A DNA stretch of 19,762 nucleotides from positions 1 to 19,762 of the forward strand of contig DGWE01000017.1 in NCBI GenBank assembly GCA_002396065.1, read 5' to 3'. The notes below the pieces were generated by a model, which did not search any database, was not told the DNA's origin, and worked only from the letters and a program-made list of their open reading frames with translations. Both the position numbers and the translations under genes were made by a program. Every line of letters starts with the position of its first letter. Positions within the stretch are counted from its first letter, which is position 1. This DNA comes from Eubacteriaceae bacterium UBA4266 (lineage in GTDB: Bacteria; Bacillota; Clostridia; Eubacteriales; Eubacteriaceae). Shown one piece after another: positions 6,968-15,820 of the stretch.

Positions 6968-7927
6968 ATGAATGGCATCAAAATTATCGGATCGGGATCG
7001 GCCGTCCCGGATAAGGTCGTCACCAACGACGATCTCGCGCAAATTGTCGATACCAGCGACGCCTGGATCTCTGAGCGCACCGGCATCCGCACCCGACACT
7101 TCATCGAAAAGGACGAGAACGCGTCGGACCTGGCGATCCTCGCGGCCAAACGCGCCCTCGCCGCCTCCGGCATCGCACCGGAACAGATCGGCGCCGTCGT
7201 CGTGGCTACCATTACCGGCGACACGACCTCCCCGAGCACGGCCAACCGCGTCGCGCTGGCGCTGGGCGTCCAGCCCAACACGCCGAGCTTTGACATCTCC
7301 GCGGCCTGCTCCGGCTTCGTTTACGCACTAAAGGTCGCCCAAGGCATGATCGCCGACGAAAGCGACCGCCCTTACGCGGTGGTGGTCGGCGTCGAAGCGC
7401 TGAGCCGCGATCTGGACTTCACCGACCGCAGCACCTGCATTCTTTTCGGTGACGGCGCCGGCGCGGTTGTCATCAAAAGCGACCCGTCCGCGCCCTTCGA
7501 CGCGGTGCTCGGTGCTGAAAGCGACCCGGCCATCGGCGTCCCCGGCGACATTAACAAAACCGAATTCATCACAATGGACGGCCGGAAGGTTTTCCGCTTT
7601 GCCGTCCGCATCATCCCGAAGGTCATCAAGGATTATCTCGCCAAGACCGGCGAAACCCTCGACGACTACGATCAGGTCATTTTTCATCAGGCCAATTCGC
7701 GGATCATCGAACACGCCGCGAAAAAGCTCAAGCTGGCTCCTGAAAAGGCGTATCAAAATCTCGACCGCCTCGGCAACACCAGCGGGGCTTCCATTCCGCT
7801 GGCCCTGGATGAAATGGTCCAACACAACATCATTCGGCCCGGCTGCCGCATCCTGTGCGTCGGCTTTGGCGCCGGCCTGACCTGGGGCGCCGCCGGCATC
7901 ACCTACGCCGCATCTCCCCGCGTTTGA
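6968..7927 (+). CDS. fabH: Beta-ketoacyl-ACP synthase III
   Basis: FabH starts fatty acid synthesis by condensing an acyl-CoA primer with malonyl-ACP. The 319 residues include the full Cys-His-Asn triad: C114 (ISAACSGFVYA), H240 (IFHQANSRI) and N270 (LGNTSGASIP). The segment TDRSTCILFGDGAGAVV (152-168) is typical of KAS III. The primer, acetyl-CoA or a branched acyl-CoA, cannot be decided from sequence alone. The start follows TTGAGG with about 10 bp spacing. In many clostridial clusters acpP lies directly after fabH; here the fabH-fabK gap is only 16 bp, so there is no room for it. Confidence 0.97.
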   Translation: MNGIKIIGSGSAVPDKVVTNDDLAQIVDTSDAWISERTGIRTRHFIEKDENASDLAILAAKRALAASGIAPEQIGAVVVATITGDTTSPSTANRVALALGVQPNTPSFDISAACSGFVYALKVAQGMIADESDRPYAVVVGVEALSRDLDFTDRSTCILFGDGAGAVVIKSDPSAPFDAVLGAESDPAIGVPGDINKTEFITMDGRKVFRFAVRIIPKVIKDYLAKTGETLDDYDQVIFHQANSRIIEHAAKKLKLAPEKAYQNLDRLGNTSGASIPLALDEMVQHNIIRPGCRILCVGFGAGLTWGAAGITYAASPRV

Positions 7928-7943
7928 TTGGAAAGGAGTTCTT

Positions 7944-8882
7944 ATGAAACTGATTAGTGAATTGCTGCACACCCAATATCCCTTCGTTCAGGGCGGCATG
8001 GCCAACATCGCCACCGGCGCCTTTGCCGCAGCCTGCTCCAACGCTGGCGGGCTTGGGCTCATCGCCTCCGGCGGATGGGACGCCGAAAAGCTCAGAGCCG
8101 AAGTCAAAACCTGCAAATCCCTGACGGACAAGCCCTTCGGCCTGAACCTGATGTTGATGAACCCCGATGCGGACAACATCGCCAAAATGGCCGTTGAAGA
8201 AAAAATCCCGGTAATCACCACCGGCGCCGGCAACCCCGGCAAATACATGGAAGCCTGGAAAGCTGCCGGCATTCTCGTGATTCCAGTCGTCGCGTCGGTC
8301 GCGCTGGCCAGACGCCTCAGCGGCGAAGGTGCCGACGCCGTCGTCGCCGAAGGCTGTGAAAGCGGCGGCCACATTGGGGACGTCACGACGATGGCCCTCG
8401 TGCCTCAAGTCGTTGACGCGGTGGACGTACCGGTCATCGCTGCCGGCGGCATCGCGGACGGACGGGGCGTCGCCGCGGCACTGGCCCTCGGCGCGGCCGG
8501 CTGTCAAATTGGGACGGTGCTCCTCGCCTCCGAAGAATGCCCGATCCACGAAAACTATAAAAAGGCCGTCCTCAAGGCGAAGGACCGCAGCACGGTTGTC
8601 ACCGGCCGTTCCTCCGGCGCGCCGGTCCGCGTCCTGCGCAACCAGATGACGAAGGCCTACCTCAAGGAAGAACAGGCCGGCGCCGATTTGGCCACGCTGG
8701 AAAAATTCACCCTCGGCAGCCTGCGCAAGGCTGTTCTCGACGGCGATACCAAAAACGGCAGCCTGATGTCCGGACAGATCGCCGGCCTCGTGGACGAAAT
8801 CCGTCCGGTGGCTGACATCTTCAAAGACCTCTACACCGGCGCTCAGTCGGTCATCTCCGGCCTTCAGGATGTATTCGAATAA
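7944..8882 (+). CDS. fabK: Enoyl-ACP reductase II (FMN-dependent)
   Basis: FabK reduces trans-2-enoyl-ACP, the last step of each elongation cycle, with an FMN cofactor. It belongs to the nitronate monooxygenase/2-nitropropane dioxygenase-like TIM-barrel flavoproteins and is unrelated to the SDR enzyme FabI. The 312 residues show PFVQGGMANI (13-22), the ESGGHIGD segment with the catalytic-type H143, and VPVIAAGGIADGRGV in the phosphate-binding region. No other enoyl reductase gene is in the window. FabK-type enzymes are known to be insensitive to triclosan, so this pathway probably is too (family knowledge, not tested here). Ribosome binding site AAAGGAG; 16 bp after fabH and 15 bp before fabD. 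Confidence 0.96.
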   Translation: MKLISELLHTQYPFVQGGMANIATGAFAAACSNAGGLGLIASGGWDAEKLRAEVKTCKSLTDKPFGLNLMLMNPDADNIAKMAVEEKIPVITTGAGNPGKYMEAWKAAGILVIPVVASVALARRLSGEGADAVVAEGCESGGHIGDVTTMALVPQVVDAVDVPVIAAGGIADGRGVAAALALGAAGCQIGTVLLASEECPIHENYKKAVLKAKDRSTVVTGRSSGAPVRVLRNQMTKAYLKEEQAGADLATLEKFTLGSLRKAVLDGDTKNGSLMSGQIAGLVDEIRPVADIFKDLYTGAQSVISGLQDVFE

Positions 8883-8897
8883 GCAAAGGAGAACGCA

Positions 8898-9824
8898 ATG
8901 ACACTCGCATTTTTATACGCCGGTCAAGGCGCTCAGCACGTCGGGATGGGACAGGACCTTTACGAAAAATACCCGGCTTTCGCCGACGTCTTCGATCGAG
9001 CTGACCTGCCCTTCGATTTGAAAAAGCTCTGCTTTGAAGGGCCGGAAGATCAACTGAATCAAACCCAATACACCCAGCCGGCCATGGTCGCCTTCGCTAT
9101 CGGCGTCACCAATGTGCTGAGAGAAGCCGGCATCGTACCGGACATGGCCTGCGGTCTTTCCCTCGGGGAATATTCCGCGCTCTACGCCGCCGGCGTCTGG
9201 GACGCCGCGACCACCCTCGACCTGATCGCCTTCCGCGGCCGGGCCATGGCTGAAGCGTCCAAAGGGCTCGACGTCGGCATGGCTGCCGTTCTCGGCTTAG
9301 ACGCCGAAAAACTCGGCGCCATCTGCGGCGAAGCCTCGGCGGCCGGCAAAGTCGAAATGGCCAATTTTAACTGCCCGGGACAAATCGTCATTTCCGGCGA
9401 CGCCAAGGGCGTCGAACAGGCCTCTGCCCTCGCCAAGGACGCCGGTGCCAAACGGGTGATCCCGCTCAAGGTTTCCGGTCCCTTCCACACCAGCTACATG
9501 AAACCGGCCGGCGACGCCCTCGCCGATAAATTCAAGACCATTACCTTCAACGAACCCCAGTTCCCGGTGCTGTTCAACGCCATCGGCGACGTCAAACCCG
9601 ACGACGTGACGATTCCGGAGCTGCTCGAAAAACAGGTTCAGCAATCGGTCTATCTCGAACAGAGCATTAAAAAGATGGCCGACATGGGCGCGGATACCTT
9701 CGTTGAAATCGGACCGGGCAAAGCCCTCTCCGGCTTTGTCCGCAAGACGATCCGCGGCACCAAGCCGATGAAAATCGACACGGCAGACGATCTCGCCGCT
9801 GTCATCTCAGCATTATCGAAATAA
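8898..9824 (+). CDS. fabD: Malonyl-CoA:ACP transacylase
   Basis: FabD transfers malonyl from CoA to acyl carrier protein, supplying extender units to FabH and FabF. The 308 residues carry the N-terminal FLYAGQGAQHVGMG motif, the nucleophile S88 in GLSLGEYSAL and the catalytic H197 in GPFHTSYM; ETFVEIGPGKAL-type sequence (DTFVEIGPGKALSGF) closes the fold. The start at 8898 has GGAG 8 bp upstream. It sits between fabK and fabG with gaps of 15 and 9 bp, so it is certainly co-transcribed. Its substrate partner, acyl carrier protein, is not encoded in the operon. Confidence 0.97.
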   Translation: MTLAFLYAGQGAQHVGMGQDLYEKYPAFADVFDRADLPFDLKKLCFEGPEDQLNQTQYTQPAMVAFAIGVTNVLREAGIVPDMACGLSLGEYSALYAAGVWDAATTLDLIAFRGRAMAEASKGLDVGMAAVLGLDAEKLGAICGEASAAGKVEMANFNCPGQIVISGDAKGVEQASALAKDAGAKRVIPLKVSGPFHTSYMKPAGDALADKFKTITFNEPQFPVLFNAIGDVKPDDVTIPELLEKQVQQSVYLEQSIKKMADMGADTFVEIGPGKALSGFVRKTIRGTKPMKIDTADDLAAVISALSK

Positions 9825-9833
9825 AGAGGAACC

Positions 9834-10592
9834 ATGAAAAAAGAAACCAACGCCAATCCAATCGTCCTCGTCACCGGCGGAAGCCGGGGCATCGGCCGCG
9901 CGGCCTGCCTCACCTTTGCCAAGGCCGGCTACGACGTCGCCGTGAATTACGCCGGCAACCAGGCCGCCGCTGAGGATACCGCTCAGGCCTGCCGCGAGCT
10001 CAATCCCGAAGGGAAGGTCGCCGTGTACGCCGCAAACGTCGCCGACGCTGATGCCGTCGACGCGATGTTCAAAGCCGTCAAGGCCGACTTCGGCGCCCTC
10101 GACGTGCTGGTCAACAACGCCGGCATCACCCGGGACAATCTGATCGCGCTGACCAAGCCTGAAGATTTCGACGCGGTGGTCGCGACCGATCTCCGCGGCG
10201 TCTTCCTGTGCATGAAGGCTGCCTCCCGGATCATGATGCGCCAGCGCCACGGCCGCATCATCAACGTCAGCTCGGTGGTCGGGCTCCGCGGCAACGCCGG
10301 ACAGGTGTCCTATTCCGCCGCCAAGGCCGGTGTCGTCGGCATGACCAAATCCCTCGCGAAGGAATTGGGCCGCCGCAACATCACCGTCAACGCGGTCGCG
10401 CCGGGCTTCATTCAAACCGATATGACCGGCGCCCTCGACGACAAACAGAAGGCCGCCGCGACCCAGAACATCCCGCTGAACCGTCTGGGAACCCCTGAAG
10501 ATATTGCCGGCGTCATCGCCTTCCTGGCCAGCGACGCCGCCGCTTACATCACCGGACAAGTGCTGCCTGTAGACGGCGGCATGGCCATTTAA
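9834..10592 (+). CDS. fabG: 3-oxoacyl-ACP reductase (SDR family)
   Basis: FabG reduces 3-oxoacyl-ACP with NADPH. The 252 residues have the classical SDR layout: TGGSRGIG cofactor loop (14-21), NNAG (94-97), and catalytic S147, Y160 and K164 (YSAAK). The fourth tetrad residue, an Asn in most FabG proteins (E. coli N110), is aspartate here: the segment reads VATDLRGVF and D119 lies exactly 28 residues before the catalytic Ser, the same spacing as N110-S138 in E. coli. Everything else, including PGFIQTDMT and the C-terminal ITGQVLPVDGGMAI, is typical. Start at 9834 after AGAGGA. Its place between fabD and fabF supports the FAS-II role. Confidence 0.96.
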   Translation: MKKETNANPIVLVTGGSRGIGRAACLTFAKAGYDVAVNYAGNQAAAEDTAQACRELNPEGKVAVYAANVADADAVDAMFKAVKADFGALDVLVNNAGITRDNLIALTKPEDFDAVVATDLRGVFLCMKAASRIMMRQRHGRIINVSSVVGLRGNAGQVSYSAAKAGVVGMTKSLAKELGRRNITVNAVAPGFIQTDMTGALDDKQKAAATQNIPLNRLGTPEDIAGVIAFLASDAAAYITGQVLPVDGGMAI

Positions 10593-10610
10593 CAAAGGAG
10601 AATTACGATT

Positions 10611-11858
<1,248 letters not shown>

Positions 11859-11859
11859 G

Positions 11860-12327
11860 ATGAGCGAAACGACCCGCGAACCTCACGAATTGTCCGCCGC
11901 GCAGATTCAGGAAATTCTGCCTCACCGCTACCCCTTCCTGCTCGTCGACCGCATCCTCGACTACGTCCCCGGCGAAATGGCCATCGGGCGCAAATGCGTC
12001 TCTAACAACGAGATGCAGTTCCTCGGTCATTTCCCGGGCTACCCGGTGATGCCGGGCGTGCTTTTGATCGAAGCCATGGCCCAGGTCGGCGCGGTCGCGA
12101 TGCTTTCCCTTCCGGAAAATAAGGGCAAGCTCGCCTTCTTCGGCGGCATCAAGAACGCCCGCTTCAAGCGGCAGGTCGTCCCCGGCGACGTGGTGGAAAT
12201 CACGACGGAAATCACGAACACCCGCGGCCCTCTCGGGACCGGAAAGGGCACCTGCAAGGTGGACGGCAAAGTCGTCGCCCGGGCGGAAATCACCTTTGCC
12301 CTGTCGGATCCCACTGCAGAAGCTTAG
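11860..12327 (+). CDS. fabZ: 3-hydroxyacyl-ACP dehydratase
   Basis: FabZ dehydrates 3-hydroxyacyl-ACP to trans-2-enoyl-ACP, the substrate of FabK. The 155-residue hot-dog-fold protein has [13 protein letters not shown] (20-32) and [22 protein letters not shown], with catalytic H57 and E71. No fabA or fabN type isomerase is present, so how (or whether) this host makes unsaturated acids is not explained by the window. Start at 11860 after GGGAGG. A 12-bp gap leads to the FabT-like gene. The pathway is complete here apart from acyl carrier protein. Confidence 0.97.
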   Translation: MSETTREPHELSAAQIQEILPHRYPFLLVDRILDYVPGEMAIGRKCVSNNEMQFLGHFPGYPVMPGVLLIEAMAQVGAVAMLSLPENKGKLAFFGGIKNARFKRQVVPGDVVEITTEITNTRGPLGTGKGTCKVDGKVVARAEITFALSDPTAEA

Positions 12328-12339
12328 ACAGGAGCGGCG

Positions 12340-12771
12340 ATGTTTACTGAACCTTTAGCCGAGATTTACAGAAAACTGCGCCTCTACTTTTACCGCGAAG
12401 TGGCCCTGCAGAGCAGCCAGAACTCGCTGACCTTTTCCGAATCCTTCTGTCTCGAAGCGATTTATTCGCTGGGCGAGCCGACGATCAACGCCTTCGCCCA
12501 GTTCATGAACATCTCGTCGCCCAACGCGACGTACAAGGTCAATTCTCTGGTGCAGAAAGGGTACCTGAAGAAGGTCCGCTCCGACGAAGACCGCCGGGAA
12601 TACCACTTGGTGGTGACGGACAAATTCTTAAAATTTCACGAAATCAATACCCGCGGCTACGAGAAGACCATGGACCGCATTTACCAGACGTTCACCGCGG
12701 AAGAGCTGTCGACGCTCGACCAATTCATGAACCGCATCAACGACGAGCTGGTCGAATCGCCGCCGGTTTAA
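12340..12771 (+). CDS. fabT: MarR-family regulator, FabT-like
   Basis: The 143-residue product is a small winged-helix protein of the MarR family. An N-terminal helix (about 4-25) is followed by the winged helix: helices at about 33-70 (TINAFAQFMNISSPNATYKVNSLVQKGYL) and the wing SDEDRREYHL (81-90); a C-terminal dimerisation helix follows. In Firmicutes FabT, a MarR protein beside fab genes, represses them when bound to acyl-ACP. That role is inferred here from position and family. It is the last gene of the operon instead of the first, as is more usual, so it would be co-expressed with its target and could give autoregulation. A strong terminator follows directly. The gene symbol is by analogy. 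Confidence 0.8.
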   Translation: MFTEPLAEIYRKLRLYFYREVALQSSQNSLTFSESFCLEAIYSLGEPTINAFAQFMNISSPNATYKVNSLVQKGYLKKVRSDEDRREYHLVVTDKFLKFHEINTRGYEKTMDRIYQTFTAEELSTLDQFMNRINDELVESPPV

Positions 12772-12786
12772 ACCCGTGATCTTTTG

Positions 12787-12829
12787 CCGCTTTCGCCCCG
12801 GTATCCTGCCGGTGTGAAGGCGGTTTTTT
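12787..12829 (+). terminator. Intrinsic terminator of the acc-fab operon
   Basis: A 15-position G+C-rich stem (12787-12801 with 12109-style counterpart at 12809-12823) closes over the loop TATCCTG, with one C-T mismatch and two G-U type pairs, followed by six T residues (12824-12829). It begins 16 bp after the fabT stop and ends the operon. Confidence 0.9.
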
Positions 12830-12866
12830 CGTGTCCATTTTTTCTTTCAGATTTCGAATATTAAAG

Positions 12867-12895
12867 TTGACGATGGCGAAGCTTACGGATATAAT
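12867..12895 (+). promoter_or_regulatory. Sigma-A promoter for the unknown 188-residue gene
   Basis: TTGACG (12867-12872) and TATAAT (12890-12895) are separated by exactly 17 bp, so 11 of 12 positions match consensus. Transcription would start near 12902, leaving a leader of about 70 nt. That leader contains AATTGCG twice at 11-bp period (12934-12940, 12945-12951). Confidence 0.8.
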
Positions 12896-12971
12896 AGTGG
12901 CATTTAAAAAGCGTATACACAAAATATGAATAGAATTGCGTAAAAATTGCGCGAAAAGAAAGGAACCCGAA

Positions 12972-13538
12972 ATGATGACTGAAGCTCAAAATACAGAAAG
13001 TACACCGTTTCCACAAGCGATGCCGACGCCTGAAGATTACGGCGCGCCTATTAATTCCGACGACGTCAATGATTTTATCCATATGGTCGAACAGGCCTTT
13101 TCTCCCATTGAAGCCTGGTACCGCGGCGAAACGGAAGTCGACGACGTGGTCGCCCTCGTCCAGGATCAGTTTGACGCCTACGAAAAGGCGGCAGCGCCTT
13201 ACCGCGACCTGCTGAAGCGCACCTACGTCTGGAAGGACGAAATGGACGCGGCGGCCCGCCGCACCCGCGTAAGCGGCGATCCGAAGAACGACACGGCCGA
13301 CAAGACCTTCGACCGCATCGCCTATTCCCAGATTCAGTTCGCGGTCTTCCGCGCCAACTACTGCGTCCAGCAGATCATCACCTCCGCGCACAAGGCGACC
13401 CAAGCCTTTGAAGGCCTGATCAAGCACGTGCCTCAACTGCTCGAACAGGGTGAAGATCTGAGAAGCGTCCCGTGGGCTGAACTGACCCTGCTCAAAAAAT
13501 CCCGCCGCGGCGTCGGACCGTTTCGGTATCAAAAATAA
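12972..13538 (+). CDS. Protein of unknown function, 188 residues
   Basis: I do not recognise a family. The start at 12972 was chosen because GAAAGGA (12957-12963) precedes it at 8 bp; a TTG at 12936 is in frame but has no ribosome binding site, and a second ATG follows at 12975. The product is soluble-looking, with no signal peptide or membrane segment. Residues about 1-30 are Pro/Thr/Ser-rich and probably disordered; 32-75 and 110-165 look helical with many acidic and Ala residues (DDVNDFIHMVEQAF, QIQFAVFRANYCVQQIITSAHKATQAF); the C-terminus is basic (LLKKSRRGVGPFRYQK). G+C-rich codon use matches the fab operon, so it is a resident gene. It is monocistronic, with its own promoter and terminator. 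Coding status is well supported by composition and signals. Confidence 0.8.
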   Translation: MMTEAQNTESTPFPQAMPTPEDYGAPINSDDVNDFIHMVEQAFSPIEAWYRGETEVDDVVALVQDQFDAYEKAAAPYRDLLKRTYVWKDEMDAAARRTRVSGDPKNDTADKTFDRIAYSQIQFAVFRANYCVQQIITSAHKATQAFEGLIKHVPQLLEQGEDLRSVPWAELTLLKKSRRGVGPFRYQK

Positions 13539-13550
13539 TCTTATATATGC

Positions 13551-13591
13551 AAATAACTCCCAGCTGTGAACGACAGCTAGGAGTTATTTTT
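13551..13591 (+). terminator. Terminator after the unknown gene, possibly bidirectional with deoC
   Basis: AAATAACTCC (13551-13560) and AGCTGT (13562-13567) pair with ACAGCT (13573-13578) and GGAGTTATTT (13580-13589) around a GAACG loop, with one C-A mismatch, and a T-run follows on the plus strand. It lies between convergent genes. On the minus strand the stem ends in TTATTT, so it may also stop the deoC transcript. Confidence 0.9.
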
Positions 13592-13607
13592 ATATTATGG
13601 CTTATGT

Positions 13608-14255
13608 TTACTTATCTTTTAATAATCCGATCGCTCTACTTGTACCTATACGTGCACAGCCAGCCTTGACAAAAGCTTCTAAATCTTCGACAGTGCTGAT
13701 ACCGCCGGCTGCTTTCATTTTGACATTAGGACCAATATGCTTTTTGAAAAGCTCAATATCTTCAATTTTTGCGCCTTCCGGGCCAAAGCCAGTCGAGGTC
13801 TTAATAAAATCAGCGCCTGCTTCTGTGACCAGTTCACATACTTTTATTTTTTCCGCTTCATCCAGATAGCAGGTTTCAACAATAACTTTCAGAATTTTAC
13901 CTTTTGTCGCTTTTCTAAGCGCTTTGATTTCATCAAGAACGTAATCGTAGTTACCAGCTTTCATTTCACCGATATTGATCACCATATCGATTTCCGACGC
14001 GCCGTCCGCAATTGCTTGAATCGCTTCCGCAACTTTAACTTCTGTCGTGTTGTAACCATTGGGAAAGCCGATTACAGTACAGACATTCAGGTCCGGATAA
14101 TTCTTATGGGCCGGCTTCACGTAGCAAGGTGGAATGCAGACAGATGCTGTATGATATTTCAGCGCATCTTCGCAAATTGGAATCATGTCTTTCCATGTAG
14201 AAAATGGTTTTAGAAGGGTATGGTCGCATCTACTGATAATTTCTTGTTTGTCCAT
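13608..14255 (-). CDS. deoC: Deoxyribose-phosphate aldolase
   Basis: DeoC cleaves 2-deoxy-D-ribose 5-phosphate to acetaldehyde and glyceraldehyde 3-phosphate. The 215 residues correspond to the shorter Gram-positive form. The Schiff-base lysine is K152 in DFIKTSTGFG, the proton-relay lysine K181 in VKMKAAGG, and the acidic partner D90 in SEIDMVINIG, so the enzyme should be active. The N-terminal DHTLLKP and GFPNGYNTTEVKVAEA segments are standard. The start at 14255 follows AAAGGAG. It is last in the minus-strand operon after the dehydrogenase and FGGY kinase (17-bp gap). Its usual neighbours (deoB, pdp, nucleoside phosphorylase) are absent, so its role may be sugar catabolism rather than nucleoside salvage. 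Codons are AT-rich. Confidence 0.95.
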   Translation of the reverse strand: MDKQEIISRCDHTLLKPFSTWKDMIPICEDALKYHTASVCIPPCYVKPAHKNYPDLNVCTVIGFPNGYNTTEVKVAEAIQAIADGASEIDMVINIGEMKAGNYDYVLDEIKALRKATKGKILKVIVETCYLDEAEKIKVCELVTEAGADFIKTSTGFGPEGAKIEDIELFKKHIGPNVKMKAAGGISTVEDLEAFVKAGCARIGTSRAIGLLKDK

Positions 14256-14272
14256 TCTTTTCTCCTTTAATA

Positions 14273-15787
14273 TTATTCTTCATCATTCATCATATTTTTC
14301 AGATTATCGTACAATTCTGTATATTTCTTAAACACTTTTTCGTAAGCCGCGTAGTTTTCTGGATTTGGTTCAACTGTATATGCCATTTTGACCATACCTT
14401 CTGTTGCGTCGTCGAACGAGTCATAAGTACCTGTTCCAACCGATGCTACAATACAACAGCCTAATCCGCCGGCACTTGGATCAACCGTAACAATAATAGG
14501 TTTTCCAGTTGCATCTGCGATGATTTGCATCCAATTACTGTCCTTTGTGACACCGCCACAGCCTACGATCATATCAATCGGTTCGCCCTGTTTTTCAAAA
14601 TTATCAATAATATTTTTAGTACCCATGGCAACTGATTCGATAAGCGAACGATAGATATCTGCTTTCGTATGACTTAATGTCAGACCATATATCACGCCTT
14701 TTGCGTTTGGATCTTTATACGGTGTGCGATTCCCTTGGAAGAAATCTAACGCGACAAGACCATTTGCGCCTGGCTTTGTATCCTTCAGCATATCCGCAAT
14801 GGCTTCATAGGGATGATCCATTTTGTCAAATCCCCATTCTTTCATGTACCACTTGACAATTGAGCCTGCTGAAATCTGTCCACCTTCGAGGATATTTAAT
14901 CCTGGGACAACTGGATTGATGTACGGTCCCCATATGCCGCTAAGTTCTTTTTGTTCTTTCGAGAAGCACAATTGAACAAAGCTAGTTCCCATAATCATTG
15001 CAAGACGTCCTGGCTTTGAAACGCCCATACCAAGCATGCCGATATGCGCATCAATGCCGCCTTCAATAACCAACATATCCGGATTAAGATCATATTTCTC
15101 GGCAAATTCATGACTAATTTTCCCAAGGGGTTCACCAACTTGTTTAACATCAGTTACTAAAATATCCGCATAATCCTCTAAACCGATTTGTTCAAAAAAG
15201 TCACTTTGCCATCCGCCATGTCCATCGATGTAATTCCACTTGCAAGCGGCCTGGCAAATGGACGTTGCCAATTTGCCACCTGTGAGTTTATAATTGAACC
15301 AATCTAATTGTTCAATGATTTTATACGATTTTTTGTATATATCTGGTTGATTCCTCTTAATCCATAATACTTTCGGAATCATCCATTCAACAGATTCCGC
15401 ACCACCACAATATTTTAGGCATGGATGATTTGTCGCATTACAAATTTCCATTTCTTTAATGGCTCGCGTATCCATCCACATAATCGCATCCTGAAGCGGC
15501 GTACCATTTTGATCAATGGGCACAACGGTTGACGAAGTAGAGCAAACTGAAATACCTTCAATACTATAGCGTACTCCCATTGATAATCGATCCGTCACCT
15601 CTTTTACTGCCTCATTAAAGCATGACCACCAGTCTTCTGGCTTTTGTTCTGCTCTCCCTGGCTGAGGATAAAATGTTTTATATGGTTTTTCACTTGCGAC
15701 TAAAGCATTGCCGCTAATATCTGTGACGACGACACGAACGCTTTGCGTTCCAGTATCTACGCCCATAAAATATTTTGCTTCATTCAT
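14273..15787 (-). CDS. FGGY-family carbohydrate kinase, ribulokinase-like
   Basis: FGGY kinases phosphorylate ketoses or polyols with ATP. The 504-residue protein has the N-terminal phosphate loop GVDTGTQSVRVVV (9-21), AIMWMDTRA (101-109), GGIDAHIG with the likely catalytic D246, MGTSF (266-270) and the C-terminal ATP-binding GCGGVTKDSNWMQIIADATGKPI. The DAH form of the catalytic motif points to the ribulokinase branch rather than XylB or glycerol kinase, although it is shorter than AraB (about 560). The exact substrate (D-ribulose, L-ribulose or another ketose) cannot be decided. Start at 15787 after GGGGAGG; 33 bp after the dehydrogenase, 17 bp before deoC. A dehydrogenase making a ketose for this kinase to phosphorylate is the simplest reading of the operon. 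Confidence 0.85.
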   Translation of the reverse strand: MNEAKYFMGVDTGTQSVRVVVTDISGNALVASEKPYKTFYPQPGRAEQKPEDWWSCFNEAVKEVTDRLSMGVRYSIEGISVCSTSSTVVPIDQNGTPLQDAIMWMDTRAIKEMEICNATNHPCLKYCGGAESVEWMIPKVLWIKRNQPDIYKKSYKIIEQLDWFNYKLTGGKLATSICQAACKWNYIDGHGGWQSDFFEQIGLEDYADILVTDVKQVGEPLGKISHEFAEKYDLNPDMLVIEGGIDAHIGMLGMGVSKPGRLAMIMGTSFVQLCFSKEQKELSGIWGPYINPVVPGLNILEGGQISAGSIVKWYMKEWGFDKMDHPYEAIADMLKDTKPGANGLVALDFFQGNRTPYKDPNAKGVIYGLTLSHTKADIYRSLIESVAMGTKNIIDNFEKQGEPIDMIVGCGGVTKDSNWMQIIADATGKPIIVTVDPSAGGLGCCIVASVGTGTYDSFDDATEGMVKMAYTVEPNPENYAAYEKVFKKYTELYDNLKNMMNDEE

Positions 15788-15820
15788 TAAACAACCTCCC
15801 CTTGTTGTTTCTAAAGATTA

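Noticed and set aside
12934..12951. AATTGCG repeated at 11-bp period as an operator
   Set aside because: Only 7 bp in an AT-rich leader, not palindromic and downstream of a promoter that needs no activator; kept only as a note in the promoter entry.
12936..12971. Upstream TTG start for the unknown 188-residue gene
   Set aside because: No ribosome binding site precedes it, and the stretch itself contains the GAAAGGA site for the ATG at 12972.
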